The translations under genes and the position numbers were made by a program. 64,000 bases of DNA from JAIVGZ01 sp964552205 (GTDB lineage: Bacteria; Pseudomonadota; Gammaproteobacteria; Natronospirales; JAIVGZ01), in NCBI GenBank assembly GCA_964552205.1, contig CAZKFT010000003.1, positions 35,038-99,037 of the forward strand. Direction: 5' to 3'. The notes under the pieces were generated by a model that had not been told where the DNA came from, did no database searches, and was given only the letters and a program-made list of their open reading frames with translations. Positions 33,825 to 42,969 of the stretch are shown here, in pieces (within the stretch, counting starts at the first letter, position 1; each line of letters opens with the position of its first letter).

Positions 33825-35090
33825 TCACTCCGGCAGGATGCCGGAGACCAGATGCATGATCCTTTCCACCGCGCCGCGATTCTGATCCAGAACGCGGCGC
33901 GCTGCTTTTCCGCGCAGGCTCCGCTCACCCTCATCCTGCAACAAGCGGGACACTGCGTCGCCCAGCGCCTGACTGTTTGCAACCTCCTCAACCGCATTTT
34001 CCTGCACCATGAGCGCATGCATGCGTTTGATGTTCTGCACATGCGGTCCGCATAGAAGCGGCAATCCGAACGCGGCAGGCTCCAGCAGGTTGTGTCCTCC
34101 CACCGGGACCAAGGTGCCCCCGACGAAGGCCACCTGCACCACGCCATAAAACACAGCAAGTTCGCCGAGTGTGTCCACGACATAGACCTGGGTGTCGGCA
34201 TCACACACGCCACCCTCACTGCGTAGCGCCCCATTCAATCCCGATGCCTGCACTTGGGCGGCCACCTCTTCGCTACGACCCGGGTGTCGTGGCGCCAGAA
34301 CCAGTACTGCGCCGGGTATCGATGATATGACACGCTTGTGTGCCTCCAGAGCGGCGGCCTCCTCCCCTGCGTGAGTGCTGGCCGCTATCCACACCGGCCG
34401 ACCGGCAATCCCTATTTCCTCCGCGACCGTTGCTGCGCGTTCCAACAGCCCGGACGGCAACTGGAAATCGAATTTGATATTGCCACCGACAGTGACGCGG
34501 GTAGGGTCTGCGCCTAGGGCCTGTATCCGTTGTGCATCTTCATCGCTCTGCGCGCTGATGACTTTCGGCACCTGAAGGGTGGCGGCAATGAGGCTACGCC
34601 AGCGTGCGTAGGAGGCCGCACCCTGTTCGGTGACGCGCGCACTCACCACAATCAGAGGCACGCGTGCGCGCGCGGCAGCAGCATATAGGTTGGGCCAAAG
34701 TTCGGTCTCGACGATGATGCCGATACGGGGGCGGGCACGCTTGATGAAGCGTTGCGTGGCGCCCGGGAAATCAAATGGCAGCAACGCACACCGCACGCTG
34801 CTCGGGAGATGGCGTAGCGCATGGTCGCGGCCGCTGGGCGTGAAGGTGGTCAGGAGAATGGGACGATCCTGATACTGCATGCGCAAGGCATCCACCAGCC
34901 GTAGTGCGGCCTGCACTTCCCCTACCGAGGCGGCGTGTACCCAGATGCCGCCACGACCCACCGAAGGCAGATAGCCGAAACGCTCCCGCCAACCATGCCG
35001 CCACACCCGGTCGCGGAAGGCGAGCTGCGCCAGCCACAAGGCAATGAACGGCGTGGCGAGGTACCAAATGAGCGAGTACAAACGCAGCAT
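33825..35090 (-). CDS. waaA: 3-deoxy-D-manno-octulosonic acid transferase WaaA (KdtA)
   Basis: A 421-residue GT30 glycosyltransferase on the inner face of the cytoplasmic membrane, adding Kdo to lipid IVA. It starts with an N-terminal anchor (MLRLYSLIWYLATPFIALWL). Family blocks are GGIWVHAASVGEVQAALRLV (about 47-66), ETELWPNLYAAAARARVPL, ASTHAGEEAAAL and GGTLVPVGGHNLLEPAAFGLP (about 323-343). Start and the upstream hldE stop are directly adjacent, so the two are an operon. The presence of kdkA 2.3 kb away suggests a single Kdo that is then phosphorylated. Confidence 0.94.
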   Translation of the reverse strand: MLRLYSLIWYLATPFIALWLAQLAFRDRVWRHGWRERFGYLPSVGRGGIWVHAASVGEVQAALRLVDALRMQYQDRPILLTTFTPSGRDHALRHLPSSVRCALLPFDFPGATQRFIKRARPRIGIIVETELWPNLYAAAARARVPLIVVSARVTEQGAASYARWRSLIAATLQVPKVISAQSDEDAQRIQALGADPTRVTVGGNIKFDFQLPSGLLERAATVAEEIGIAGRPVWIAASTHAGEEAAALEAHKRVISSIPGAVLVLAPRHPGRSEEVAAQVQASGLNGALRSEGGVCDADTQVYVVDTLGELAVFYGVVQVAFVGGTLVPVGGHNLLEPAAFGLPLLCGPHVQNIKRMHALMVQENAVEEVANSQALGDAVSRLLQDEGERSLRGKAARRVLDQNRGAVERIMHLVSGILPE

Positions 35091-36512
35091 TCAGTCCACC
35101 TGGGACTGGCCACGAATCGCGGCGATGATGCGACTCGTGGAACACCCGTCGCGGAACGGGAGAATTCTGACCTCACCTGCATGTTCTCCGCCCGCGACTT
35201 CCTCCGGTTGGTAATCGCCGCCCTTCACCAAAATATCGGGCTTGACCATCTCCACCAAGGCAGCAGGCGTGTCTTCACCAAACGGGACTACCCAATCAAC
35301 CGAAGCAAGCCCAGCCAACACCGCCAGCCTATGCTCCAGCGGATTCACCGGACGCCCCATCCCCTTGAGACGGGTGACAGAGGCGTCGTCGTTCACGGCA
35401 ACAATCAAGCGATCCCCAAGTCGGCGTGCGTCTTCGAGGTAGGCGACATGCCCCGGGTGCAGGATGTCGAAGCATCCGTTGGTCATGACGATGCGCTCTC
35501 CTGCAGCACGCGCGGCCGCTACGCGCCGCAGCAGAGTGGTTTGGTCGCTGACCCCACTCCCTCCCTGGCGCCCGGCATGCAGCGCAAGCGCAAGCTCAGA
35601 CGGCGTGACACTTGCAGCCCCCAGCTTGCCGACAACGATACCTGCAGCAATGTTCGCAACTCGTGCAGCGTCTGCCATGCTGAGCCCCGCACCGATGCCC
35701 GCTGCCAAGGTCGCAATCACGGTGTCGCCAGCGCCGGTCACATCGAAGACCTCACGCGCTTCCGCTGCGAGATTCAAGGGGGCCTCGCTGGAGTAGAGAC
35801 TCATGCCTTCCTCGCTGCGCGTCACCAGCAAAGCTTCCAGTGAGAGCGCTCGGCGAAGTTCATCTGCACGCGCCGAGAGTTGTTCATCGTTAGCGCAAGC
35901 ACCCACCACAATCTCGAACTCACCCCGATTGGGTGTGAGTGCGCTTGCCCCTATGTACCGCTCCCAGTCCCTGCCTTTCGGATCCACCAACACGGGAATG
36001 TTGTGGGCATGCGCCGCCTGGATGAGCGCTGCACAATCGCCGATGGCACCCTTGCCGTAATCTGAAATCACAAGCACGGAAATGTCATCCAGAGCCGCAA
36101 TTGCCGTGCGCTCCACCTCAGCAGCTGCACCTGCAGGTAGCGGGGTCTCGAAATCCAACCGGATCAACTGCTGGTTGCGGGAAATGACGCGTAGCTTGGT
36201 GACCGTGCGCCACCCAGCGGCGCAAACCAGCTTCGGGGCAACCCCGGACGCTAGGAGCGCGTCTTCAAGAACACTTCCGGCGGGGTCGTCAGCGATCGCT
36301 GCGACGAGTTGCACGTGCGCACCCAGTGCCGCCAGGTTGACCGCCACGTTCCCGGCCCCGCCGGCACGTTCCTCCACTTCACCGACATGCACGATAGGGA
36401 CCGGTGCCTCCGGCGAGATGCGTGCGGTCTGTCCGTACCAATACCGGTCCAGCATGGCATCACCCACCACCAGAACACGAGCATCGGAAAAGCGCGGTAT
36501 TTCAGGGTCCAT
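35091..36512 (-). CDS. hldE: Bifunctional heptose-7-phosphate kinase / heptose-1-phosphate adenylyltransferase HldE
   Basis: A 473-residue two-domain enzyme for ADP-heptose, the precursor of inner-core heptose. Residues 1-320 are a ribokinase-type kinase (RVLVVGDAMLDRYWYGQ at about 12-28, GGAGNVAVNLAALGA, and the catalytic DVTGAGDTVIATLA near 267). Residues 340-473 are the nucleotidyltransferase with MTNGCFDILHPGHVAYLEDA (HxGH) and the C-terminal STSRIIAAIRG. Complete and of normal length. First gene of an operon with waaA, divergent from the lpxL-type gene with 20 bp between starts. Confidence 0.95.
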   Translation of the reverse strand: MDPEIPRFSDARVLVVGDAMLDRYWYGQTARISPEAPVPIVHVGEVEERAGGAGNVAVNLAALGAHVQLVAAIADDPAGSVLEDALLASGVAPKLVCAAGWRTVTKLRVISRNQQLIRLDFETPLPAGAAAEVERTAIAALDDISVLVISDYGKGAIGDCAALIQAAHAHNIPVLVDPKGRDWERYIGASALTPNRGEFEIVVGACANDEQLSARADELRRALSLEALLVTRSEEGMSLYSSEAPLNLAAEAREVFDVTGAGDTVIATLAAGIGAGLSMADAARVANIAAGIVVGKLGAASVTPSELALALHAGRQGGSGVSDQTTLLRRVAAARAAGERIVMTNGCFDILHPGHVAYLEDARRLGDRLIVAVNDDASVTRLKGMGRPVNPLEHRLAVLAGLASVDWVVPFGEDTPAALVEMVKPDILVKGGDYQPEEVAGGEHAGEVRILPFRDGCSTSRIIAAIRGQSQVD

Positions 36513-36532
36513 GATGTTTGGGATGATACCCT

Positions 36533-37465
36533 ATGCGTCTGATGACGAGTGAACACGGACCCTTCCCCTGGCGGCAATTTCTGGCACCCCGGTACTGGCA
36601 TATCTGGGTGGTGCTCGCGCTATTCCGGGCGCTCGTCTTGCTCCCCTACGGAATCCAGATCCGGCTCGGAAGTCTCATCGGCCGGGTGACGGGCGTGTTC
36701 ATGAGGAAGCGGCGCAGGATTGCCACCACCAATCTGGCCCTGTGTTTTCCAACCATGGACGAAGCTGCAAGAAAGAAGCTGCTTGGCGACCACTTCGCGG
36801 CGCTGGGGATAGGTCTGGTCGAGGCCGCCAACTGCTGGTGGGCGTCGGATGAGCGCCTCCGCCGCATGGTCCGCATGGACGGCCTTGAACACCTCGAGCG
36901 GGCCCGCGCCAGCGGTCGCCCAATCATCCTGTTGTCTGCGCACTTCACCACCTTGGAAATCGGTGGGCGCTTGTTGGGATTGTTCACACCCTTCCACCTG
37001 ATGTACCGGCCCAGCAGCAACCCGTTGCTGGAGGAAGTGATCCGCCGCAATCGTGAAGCCCATTTCGAAAAAGCCATCCCACACGACTCGGTCAAGGACA
37101 TGATGCGAAGTCTGAAGGACGGCATACCTGTGTGGTACGCACCGGACCAGAACTACCGCCGCAAACACAGCGTACTGGCACCATTCTTCAACATCCCGGT
37201 GGCTACCAACACGGCAACTTCGCGCATCGCGCGCTCCAGCGGCGCCATCGTCATCCCGTTCTTGGTAAAGCGCTTACGAGGAAGTGCGGGCTATCAGTTG
37301 ACACTGAGCCCACCCTTGGAGCATTTCCCGTCTGAGGACGCTGTTGAGGATGCGGCAACCATGAATCTGATTTTCGAAACCGCGATCCGCGAGGCACCGG
37401 AGCAGTATCTGTGGATACACCGGCGCTTCAAGCCTCTGCCGGGCCAGACTGACCCATATAAGTAG
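36533..37465 (+). CDS. lpxL: Lipid A biosynthesis acyltransferase (LpxL/HtrB type)
   Basis: A 310-residue membrane-associated acyltransferase of the LpxL/LpxM family that adds secondary acyl chains to Kdo-lipid A. After an N-terminal hydrophobic anchor (about 16-36), the catalytic HxxxxE/D motif is LSAHFTTLEIGGR (about 138-150), then LMYRPSSNPLLEEVIRRNRE and VWYAPDQNYRRKHSVLAPFF. Which acyl chain and position it uses cannot be read. ATG 36533 is taken; ATG 36542 is a possible start. Its 3' end overlaps the convergent kdkA by 38 bp. Confidence 0.9.
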   Translation: MRLMTSEHGPFPWRQFLAPRYWHIWVVLALFRALVLLPYGIQIRLGSLIGRVTGVFMRKRRRIATTNLALCFPTMDEAARKKLLGDHFAALGIGLVEAANCWWASDERLRRMVRMDGLEHLERARASGRPIILLSAHFTTLEIGGRLLGLFTPFHLMYRPSSNPLLEEVIRRNREAHFEKAIPHDSVKDMMRSLKDGIPVWYAPDQNYRRKHSVLAPFFNIPVATNTATSRIARSSGAIVIPFLVKRLRGSAGYQLTLSPPLEHFPSEDAVEDAATMNLIFETAIREAPEQYLWIHRRFKPLPGQTDPYK

Positions 37466-38156
37466 CAATCAAGGCGTCCCACCCAGCGCGCGAGTAGTAC
37501 AGCGCGCGGCCGGTCGCATGCACTTTTTCGAGTGACCGTCGCAAGCGGAAGAGGTTGGCGCGTTGCCAGCGCACGCCACTCCGGCGCCGATGGCCGCGGT
37601 CGAAATCGACGAGGAAAACCCGACCGTTGGCATCCATGAGGATGTTGTGGGCGTTCAGGTCAGCGTGGTCAACACCCGCATCATGAAACCGGCGTAGCGT
37701 GGCACCGATGGCCTGCCAGCCGCTGGTGGCGATCTCGGCGTCGGCCAGGAGGTCCACCAGTGAGCGCGTCCCCGGCAACCACTCGGTCACCAGTTCGGCG
37801 CGATACCAGAACGCTTTGTGTCGAACGCGTGTTGCCAGCGGCGCGGGAACCGGCAGTCCCTCTGCGTGCAGTTCGGCCAGCAGACGGAACTCCCGAAAAG
37901 CCCGCGTGTTGTCCAACCCGGTCCACAAGTAGGCCGTCGTCAGCAAGTAGCGCACCATGCCCCCACGACGATATTGGCGCAGCGCCGTGTTCAAGTCGTT
38001 GACGCGAACCCGCCATATTCCGCCGCGACCCGAGCCCACCACAGGTTCTCTCACGACTTCAGGGTGCTGATCGAAGGGGACATCATCCGGGTGCGGAATG
38101 CGGTCGGCATCGTATAGGATGACAGTGCCGTTGGAGCGATGTATCTGGGGATTCAT
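37428..38156 (-). CDS. kdkA: 3-deoxy-D-manno-octulosonic acid kinase KdkA
   Basis: A 242-residue Kdo kinase that phosphorylates the Kdo residue of the inner core at position 4. The protein-kinase-like catalytic loop is DHADLNAHNILMDANGRVFLVDFDRGHRR (shown whole only to name it in parts: HADLNAHN about 160-167, VDFDRG about 178-183). N-terminal GGIWRVRVN with YRRGGMVRYL forms the nucleotide pocket. The enzyme occurs in bacteria that carry one Kdo (Haemophilus, Vibrio, Xanthomonas types). It converges on lpxL and is divergent from the GT9 gene with 12 bp between starts. Confidence 0.9.
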   Translation of the reverse strand: MNPQIHRSNGTVILYDADRIPHPDDVPFDQHPEVVREPVVGSGRGGIWRVRVNDLNTALRQYRRGGMVRYLLTTAYLWTGLDNTRAFREFRLLAELHAEGLPVPAPLATRVRHKAFWYRAELVTEWLPGTRSLVDLLADAEIATSGWQAIGATLRRFHDAGVDHADLNAHNILMDANGRVFLVDFDRGHRRRSGVRWQRANLFRLRRSLEKVHATGRALYYSRAGWDALIATYMGQSGPAEA

Positions 38157-38168
38157 GCGGGAGCGGTC

Positions 38169-39206
38169 ATGTCCTTGTGCGTATTGAGACTATCTGCGAT
38201 TGGCGACATTTGCCACACACTGCCGGTGGTCCGCACCCTGCAGGCAAACCTGCCTGGTACTCCTATCACCTGGATCATCGGTCGCACAGAGGCTGGCCTC
38301 ATCGGGGACATCCCGGGCATCGAGTTTATCACCTTCGACAAACGGTCCGGTTGGTCGGGCATGCGAGCCATCGGCAAGCAATTGCGGGGGCGTCGATTCG
38401 AGACATTGCTGCACATGCAGGTTGCCGTTCGCGCCAGTATCCTCAGCACATTCGTGCGCGCGGAGCGCCGCATCGGGTTTGACCGTGAACGGGCGCGTGA
38501 CTTCCAGTGGCTGTTCACCAACGCCCGCATCCCTCCTGCGCCCAGGCAACATGTCATGGATGGGCTGTTCGGATTCGCCAAGGCCTTGGGTGTCACCGAA
38601 CGCTCCTTGCGCTGGGACATCCCGGTTCCGCCTGCGGCCGCAGATTATGCAGCCAAGCACATCCCCGATGGCCAACGCACGATGGTCATCAGTCCTTGCT
38701 CCAGCGACCGCTTCCGCAATTTTCGCAACTGGCGACCGGAGAACTACATCGCAGTAGCGGAGTATGCGCATCGCGTTCATGGGTTGGAGGTTCTGATCAC
38801 CGGTGGACCGACCCCGCTGGAACGCGATTACGGCGCGCGCATCGCCGAAGGCGCGCAAGCGCCAGTAACAAACCTGGTCGGGAACACCAACCTCAAGCAA
38901 TTGTACGCGGTGCTTGAAAGAGCCGCGGTGGTCGTGAGCCCCGATTCCGGACCCGTACACATGGCGACGGCAGCAGGAACGCCGGTCATCGGCCTGTATG
39001 CGAGTTCCAACCCGGATCGCACGGGCCCCTACCAACAGCGCCAGTGGACGGTGAATTGTTACCCGGAGGCCTTGATGAAAGAGTGCGGGAAAACCGTGGA
39101 CGAGGTTCGGTGGGGAAAAAGAGTGCGCAACCCCGATGCGATGGAACTGGTGACGGTAGCGGATGTCACCAAGCGCTTGGACGCGCTACTCAGTCCTTCA
39201 GCGTGA
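38169..39206 (+). CDS. Glycosyltransferase family 9 (heptosyltransferase-like)
   Basis: A 345-residue GT9 enzyme. It begins CVLRLSAIGDICHTLPVVRTLQ (the N-terminal heptosyltransferase block), continues with VRASILSTFVRAERRIGFDR, ISPCSSDRFRNFRNWRPENY, and the donor-binding VVSPDSGPVHMATAAGTPVIGLY (about 263-285) with SNPDRTGPY. It probably transfers heptose to the LPS core; WaaC, WaaF and WaaQ cannot be told apart. ATG 38169 gives the normal start; an ATG 30 bases upstream reads through kdkA's start. Confidence 0.85.
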   Translation: MSLCVLRLSAIGDICHTLPVVRTLQANLPGTPITWIIGRTEAGLIGDIPGIEFITFDKRSGWSGMRAIGKQLRGRRFETLLHMQVAVRASILSTFVRAERRIGFDRERARDFQWLFTNARIPPAPRQHVMDGLFGFAKALGVTERSLRWDIPVPPAAADYAAKHIPDGQRTMVISPCSSDRFRNFRNWRPENYIAVAEYAHRVHGLEVLITGGPTPLERDYGARIAEGAQAPVTNLVGNTNLKQLYAVLERAAVVVSPDSGPVHMATAAGTPVIGLYASSNPDRTGPYQQRQWTVNCYPEALMKECGKTVDEVRWGKRVRNPDAMELVTVADVTKRLDALLSPSA

Positions 39207-39381
39207 AATCGGTCCCGCAGTAAGGACACTTGGCGGTGCCGGTGACCTCGATAGGCAGAAATACCCGTGGGTGTGAATTCCACAGCGACATGTCTGGCAA
39301 CGGACAATGCAATGGCAGGTCTGCCCGCGCCACTTCGACTCTGCGTTGGTCGTTGGGAATCTTCTCGCCGACTGCCGACAT
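39190..39381 (-). CDS. Zinc-finger (CHCC/NDUFS6-like) domain protein
   Basis: A 63-residue protein with the zf-CHCC pattern: LPLHCPLPDMSLWNSHPRVF then GTAKCPYCGTDFTLKD, giving Cys-x9-His ... CxxC metal ligands, as in the human complex I subunit NDUFS6 domain. Many proteobacteria carry such a small protein of unknown role. The ATG at 39381 (MSAVGEK) is preferred; ATG 39396 adds five residues. Its end overlaps the GT9 gene by 17 bp; it is read in the same direction as glnE upstream (33 bp gap). Confidence 0.82.
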   Translation of the reverse strand: MSAVGEKIPNDQRRVEVARADLPLHCPLPDMSLWNSHPRVFLPIEVTGTAKCPYCGTDFTLKD

Positions 39382-39414
39382 GCTCTCACCCGTCATCGCG
39401 TTGGAATGGCGTCA

Positions 39415-42207
39415 TTATACAAGGTACCGCCCCCACAACTCCTCCACTAACGCCCGTTCTGCCTTGAGCTCGGTATCGGCTACCACTGCAGGCTCGCCCT
39501 GTAAGCCCAAGCGGTGAACCTGCTCGCGCAAGGCGCGATAGGCGTCCGTGAGGGTCGCGCCGGTGTCTTGGTCGAGGATGCCGCAGGCCACCAACGCCTC
39601 CAGTTGCCGGATGTTGTCCGTCCAGTCGAGCAGGGAGGCATGCGCGTGAGCGTGGGCGAGAACCAGAAATTGCACCAGAAACTCGATGTCGGCGATACCG
39701 CCGGCGTCCTGCTTAAGATCAAACATGCCAGGCCGGCGAACACCGAGTTCTTCACGCATGCGGGTGCGCATTTCCGCCACCTGCTGCCGCAATACGGCAA
39801 CATCCCGGGGTTCGGACAGAACCTCGCGTCGGACCGTGTCGAAGGCTGCTGCAATCGAGGGGCTGCCGGCGACGCAGCGAGCGCGTAGCAGGGCTTGATG
39901 TTCCCAGGTCCATGCGTCCGTGCGTTGGTAGTCACCGAATGCCTTCACACTGGAAACCAGCAAGCCACTCGCGCCGCTTGGGCGCAGGCGTGTGTCCACC
40001 TCGTAGAGCACGCCGCCAGCGGTCGGCGTGGCCAACAGATGCACGATGCGTTGTCCCAGGCGTGCCAGGAACACGGGGATGTCGATCGGTTTTTCGCCGG
40101 AGGTCTGCCCGGCCTCGACCGGGGCATCGTGCAGGAACACGATATCCAGATCGGAACCGTAGGCGAGTTCCAATCCGCCAAGCTTTCCATAAGCGATGAT
40201 GGCGAAACCGCAGCCGGGCTCGCCGTGACGCGCCACCGCTTGCCGCCAGGTAATCTCCAACGCGCGTTCCAACACCAGCTCGGCGAGGTCTGTCAGGCGG
40301 TCGGAGACTTTCATCAAGGGCAACAATCCAGACAGGTCGGCAACTGCCACTTGCAGGACCGCGGCCTGCTGGAAGGCGCGCAGAGTGTCCATCTGCCGTT
40401 CGAGGTCATCGTCCGCGATGCCCTCGAACATACGCTCCAGTTCTTCTGCAAAGGCCGCGCGCGTCGGTGGATCGGTGAAGATGCGGGAGTCCAGCAACTC
40501 ATCCAGCAACAACGGAGCCTTAGCAATGCGGTCGGTGACCAAGGAGCTTGCGCCACACAAGCGCGCCAGTCGTTCAAGCGCCCGTGGATTTTCGATCAGC
40601 AACGAGAGATAACTGATACGCCGGTCGATGGCCTCCACCACACGCACCAATCGCAGCAGCACCGCATCCGGGTTTTCGCAGGCCGCCGCCGCATCCAACA
40701 CCATGGGCATGAGTTGGTCGAGTCGCGCACGACCCGCGTCGCCAAGCAGACGCCAACCTGCAGTCTCCCGCACCTGCGCAAGTCGACTGAGCGCGTCGGC
40801 CGGCGAGCTAAAGCCCACCGCGGTCAGCCGCTCGGCCGCGTCTTCATCCTGCTCCTGGCGCCACACCACGCCAATGCGCGATTCCGCCGTCTCCACCTGC
40901 TGAGGACCGAGAAACACCGTGCTGAAATGGCCCGACACTACACGGCGAACCTCATCCAGTCGGGCGATGAACTCGTCCCACCCTGCATGGCCCATGGCGC
41001 AAGCCAGCCGCGCACGGGCGAGCGGGTCGGTCGGGAGTTCGTGCACCTGCTGGTCGGCTTGTGCCTGCAAGCGGTTCTCGACCCGGCGCAAATAGATATA
41101 TGCCTCCTTGAGCGCATCAACCGCACCTGCACTCAAGTGACGGTATTCTGCGAGCAAGGTGAGTACGCGCAGGATGCGGCGTTCCTGCAATGCCGGTTCG
41201 CGGCCACCCCGGATCAATTGGAAAGCCTGACCAATGAACTCAACCTCGCGGATGCCGCCCGGGCCGAGCTTGATGTTGTCAGCCAATTCCCTGCGCGCTA
41301 CCTCGCGCTCGATTTTGTCTTTCATGCGCCGCAGTTGTTCGAAACTGCCGTAATCCAGATAGCGGCGGAACACGAACGGACGTAGCAGCCGCAGCAAGCG
41401 CACACCGTCTGCCTGCTCGCCGGTCATGGGTCGCGCCTTGATGAAGGCATAGCGTTCCCAGTCGCGCCCGTGCTCTTGGTAGTAGGACTCCAGCGCCCCG
41501 AACGACAGTGCCAAGGGGCCGGCCTCACCGAATGGCCGTAGTCGCATGTCCACGCGATAGACAAAGCCGTCCGCGGTCACCTGGTCGAGCAGGCGGATGA
41601 CGCCACGACCCACGCGCGCAAAAAACTCTTCATTGCTGATGGCACGCTCGCCGTCTGTCTCGCCGCCTTCCGGGTAAGCAAACACGAGGTCTATGTCGGA
41701 GGAGAAATTGAGCTCATGAGCGCCGAGCTTGCCCATGGCAATGACCACCAGTCGTTGCCGTCGGCCGTCCGCATCACGCGGAATGCCATAACGCGCAGCA
41801 AGCTCCGATTCGACCTGCTCGCAGGCCGCATGGATGCAGGCATCTGCGAGGTCGGACAGTTCCAGCAAGGTCGTTTCAAGGTCGGCGATACCAGCGATGT
41901 CGCGCCACGCGATGCGCGCAACCTCGGCTTTCCTGAAACGCCGCAACACCTCCTCCATTTGTAGGCGCGCCACAGAGTGGCGCGCCTCCTTCAGCTTGGA
42001 GTCATAAAACCCCCGCGTCCCCGGCGCCGACCACTCCCGCGCTTCCCAGTCAGCGACCACATCGGGGTCTGACCCCAGCACCGAAGCGATGAATTCACTG
42101 CAGGCCAGCACCCGCTCGGCTTCCGGCCAGGCGCGCACAATCGCTGGCGCTTGAACGCGTTCCAGCGCGCGCGCCGCTTGTTCCTGCAATTCGGGTGGGA
42201 GTGTCAC
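39415..42207 (-). CDS. glnE: Bifunctional glutamine synthetase adenylyltransferase/deadenylase GlnE
   Basis: A 930-residue enzyme that adenylylates (inactivates) and deadenylylates glutamine synthetase in response to PII. Two nucleotidyltransferase domains are seen: residues about 165-185 VVIAMGKLGAHELNFSSDIDL, and about 665-685 AIIAYGKLGGLELAYGSDLDI, each with GxG and DxD. Length matches E. coli (946). It is monocistronic or joined with the zinc-finger gene behind it. A perfect palindrome (42257-42274) lies just upstream of its start. No glnA or glnB gene is in the window. Confidence 0.95.
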   Translation of the reverse strand: MTLPPELQEQAARALERVQAPAIVRAWPEAERVLACSEFIASVLGSDPDVVADWEAREWSAPGTRGFYDSKLKEARHSVARLQMEEVLRRFRKAEVARIAWRDIAGIADLETTLLELSDLADACIHAACEQVESELAARYGIPRDADGRRQRLVVIAMGKLGAHELNFSSDIDLVFAYPEGGETDGERAISNEEFFARVGRGVIRLLDQVTADGFVYRVDMRLRPFGEAGPLALSFGALESYYQEHGRDWERYAFIKARPMTGEQADGVRLLRLLRPFVFRRYLDYGSFEQLRRMKDKIEREVARRELADNIKLGPGGIREVEFIGQAFQLIRGGREPALQERRILRVLTLLAEYRHLSAGAVDALKEAYIYLRRVENRLQAQADQQVHELPTDPLARARLACAMGHAGWDEFIARLDEVRRVVSGHFSTVFLGPQQVETAESRIGVVWRQEQDEDAAERLTAVGFSSPADALSRLAQVRETAGWRLLGDAGRARLDQLMPMVLDAAAACENPDAVLLRLVRVVEAIDRRISYLSLLIENPRALERLARLCGASSLVTDRIAKAPLLLDELLDSRIFTDPPTRAAFAEELERMFEGIADDDLERQMDTLRAFQQAAVLQVAVADLSGLLPLMKVSDRLTDLAELVLERALEITWRQAVARHGEPGCGFAIIAYGKLGGLELAYGSDLDIVFLHDAPVEAGQTSGEKPIDIPVFLARLGQRIVHLLATPTAGGVLYEVDTRLRPSGASGLLVSSVKAFGDYQRTDAWTWEHQALLRARCVAGSPSIAAAFDTVRREVLSEPRDVAVLRQQVAEMRTRMREELGVRRPGMFDLKQDAGGIADIEFLVQFLVLAHAHAHASLLDWTDNIRQLEALVACGILDQDTGATLTDAYRALREQVHRLGLQGEPAVVADTELKAERALVEELWGRYLV

Positions 42208-42256
42208 GCCGTCGATGTTAGCACCACCTTGTGTGGCAGCCTGAGGAGTTAATTAC

Positions 42257-42274
42257 CGTGGGAGCGCTCCCACG
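42257..42274. repeat. 18-bp perfect palindrome CGTGGGAGCGCTCCCACG
   Basis: The fully symmetric 18-bp palindrome lies in the 113 bp between divergent glnE (start 42207) and the carboxymuconolactone decarboxylase-like gene (start 42321). It may be an operator, or a minimal REP derivative, since GTGGGAGCG is also the head of the REP at 29389. Confidence 0.6.
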
Positions 42275-42320
42275 TTGAAACCTCCGAGGCTCCAGCAGTA
42301 TCCGGTGCTAACATCAGGTC

Positions 42321-42911
42321 ATGACCCACATGAACCCATTACCAAAAGACGCGACGCCCGAACTGGCGGACACCTTTGCTCTGTTCGAGAAAATCCTCGG
42401 CTTCGTCCCCAACAGTCTGCTCACCATGCAACGCCGACCTGCCATCGTGGAGGGCTTCGGTGCCCTGACCAGAGCTGTGATGGACCCGCAGGGCGAAGTA
42501 GATCCCGGTTTCAAGCGCCTCATCGCACACTTCGCAAGCACGGCCGCCGGCTGTCGCTACTGCGAGGCACATTCGCTGGTCGCGGCCCGCATCCACGGCA
42601 TTGACGATGCCAAACTCGCAGCGCTGTGGTCGTATACCACTAGCCCGCTGTACACGGAGGCCGAGCGCGCGGCATTGGACTTTGCGCTGGCTGCTGGAAG
42701 CGTGCCCAACGATGTCACCGAGGAACACTTCACAGCGATGCGTGAATATTGGTCGGAAGGCGCCATCGTGGAGATTCTTGCGGCGGTGTGCCTTTACGGA
42801 TTTTTGAATCGCTGGAACGATTCCATGGCCACCGACATCGAGGAAGCACCGACGGCGTTGGCGAATGAAGTACTGAAAGACCGGTGGGAACCGGGGAAAC
42901 ACAAAGGCTAA
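42321..42911 (+). CDS. Carboxymuconolactone decarboxylase (AhpD-like) family protein
   Basis: A 196-residue protein of the CMD/AhpD fold. The redox-type motif AAGCRYCEAHSLVAARIHG (about 73-91) has the CxxC and following His of AhpD-like peroxidase proteins. C-terminal EILAAVCLYGFLNRWNDSMATDIEE is also typical. It may have disulfide reductase or peroxidase activity, or act in hydroperoxide defence; substrate unknown. ATG at 42321 is taken; ATG at 42330 (MNPLPKD) is possible. Ends before a strong hairpin. Confidence 0.8.
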   Translation: MTHMNPLPKDATPELADTFALFEKILGFVPNSLLTMQRRPAIVEGFGALTRAVMDPQGEVDPGFKRLIAHFASTAAGCRYCEAHSLVAARIHGIDDAKLAALWSYTTSPLYTEAERAALDFALAAGSVPNDVTEEHFTAMREYWSEGAIVEILAAVCLYGFLNRWNDSMATDIEEAPTALANEVLKDRWEPGKHKG

Positions 42912-42918
42912 AAAAAGA

Positions 42919-42942
42919 AAGGCCCGCCGTGAGGCGGGCCTT
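42919..42942 (-). terminator. Intrinsic terminator of groES-groEL
   Basis: A perfect 10-bp stem AAGGCCCGCC / GGCGGGCCTT with loop GTGA. On the minus strand it is followed by a T-rich tail (from the run of A at 42910-42918), so it ends groEL transcripts; on the plus strand the tail is poor (TTGG). Confidence 0.85.
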
Positions 42943-42969
42943 GGTACTCACATTCACCCACCTACGCTC

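Noticed and set aside
39895..41385. 496-codon plus-strand frame opposite glnE
   Set aside because: Shadow of the glnE frame; it resembles no family and has no ribosome site, while both GlnE nucleotidyltransferase motifs are intact.
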